6,789 nt of DNA from NCBI GenBank assembly GCA_003154555.1, contig PMDT01000257.1, positions 3,188-9,976 on the forward strand, written 5' to 3'. This DNA is from Spirochaetaceae bacterium. Its GTDB lineage: Bacteria > Spirochaetota > Spirochaetia > SZUA-6 > Fen-1364. This document shows, piece by piece, positions 6,760-6,789 of the stretch. The first letter of the stretch is position 1; every line of letters starts with the position of its first letter. Under the pieces are notes generated by a model. That model was not told the origin of the DNA, made no database searches, and saw only the letters and a list, made by a program, of their open reading frames with translations. The position numbers and the translations under genes are program-made.

Positions 6760-6789
6760 GGCTTTCCTGGCTACAGGCTCCCTTTCGGC

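Noticed and set aside
6760..6789. A possible terminator or RNA after mutL
   Set aside because: The 30 bases left show no stem followed by a T-run and no tRNA-like element.
1..6789. CRISPR arrays, insertion sequences, tRNA or rRNA genes
   Set aside because: No regularly spaced repeats, transposase frames, terminal inverted repeats or RNA gene signatures were seen. Nearly all of the window is coding.

Overview
The window is a GC-rich bacterial chromosome segment with four genes, all on the + strand: the 3' part of a large envelope-type protein, two exported beta-barrel proteins that are paralogues of each other, and a complete DNA mismatch repair gene, mutL. The two barrel proteins have Sec signal peptides ending in F-A-Q, so the host is a diderm. 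MutL carries the DQHA(X)2E(X)4E endonuclease motif, which argues against gammaproteobacteria that use MutH. FecR-domain barrel proteins combined with GC-rich coding and this MutL type would fit a spirochaete-like or other deep-branching diderm. That taxonomic guess is inference with low to moderate confidence.

Layout. Bases 1-1386 hold an open frame that enters from the left edge. It is rich in alternating-residue beta-strand sequence and ends in K-L-T-F, as outer-membrane proteins often do. A 65-base gap (1387-1451) follows, containing a perfect TATAAT and a strong Shine-Dalgarno. Next come a 449-residue exported barrel protein (1452-2801), a 747-residue exported protein with an N-terminal FecR-like domain, a proline-rich linker and a C-terminal barrel (2817-5060), and mutL (5065-6759). 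Gaps of 15 and 4 bases suggest that the last three genes form one transcription unit. The last 30 bases (6760-6789) show no recognisable feature.

How the genes relate. The barrel of the 449-residue protein and the C-terminal half of the 747-residue protein align along most of their length. The best block is gap-free over 31 residues with 14 identities by eye. The pair therefore looks like a tandem duplication in which one copy gained, or the other lost, a periplasmic FecR-like module. I do not recognise a characterised function for this barrel family. Its linkage to mutL is the least expected part of the arrangement: mutL starts 4 bases after the FecR-barrel stop codon and has no clear ribosome binding site, so its translation probably depends on the envelope gene before it.

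The strongest candidate for something undescribed is this pair: a plain barrel and a FecR-barrel with a shared W-G-x3-D-P ... G-x-G-x-I-M-x4-N signature.
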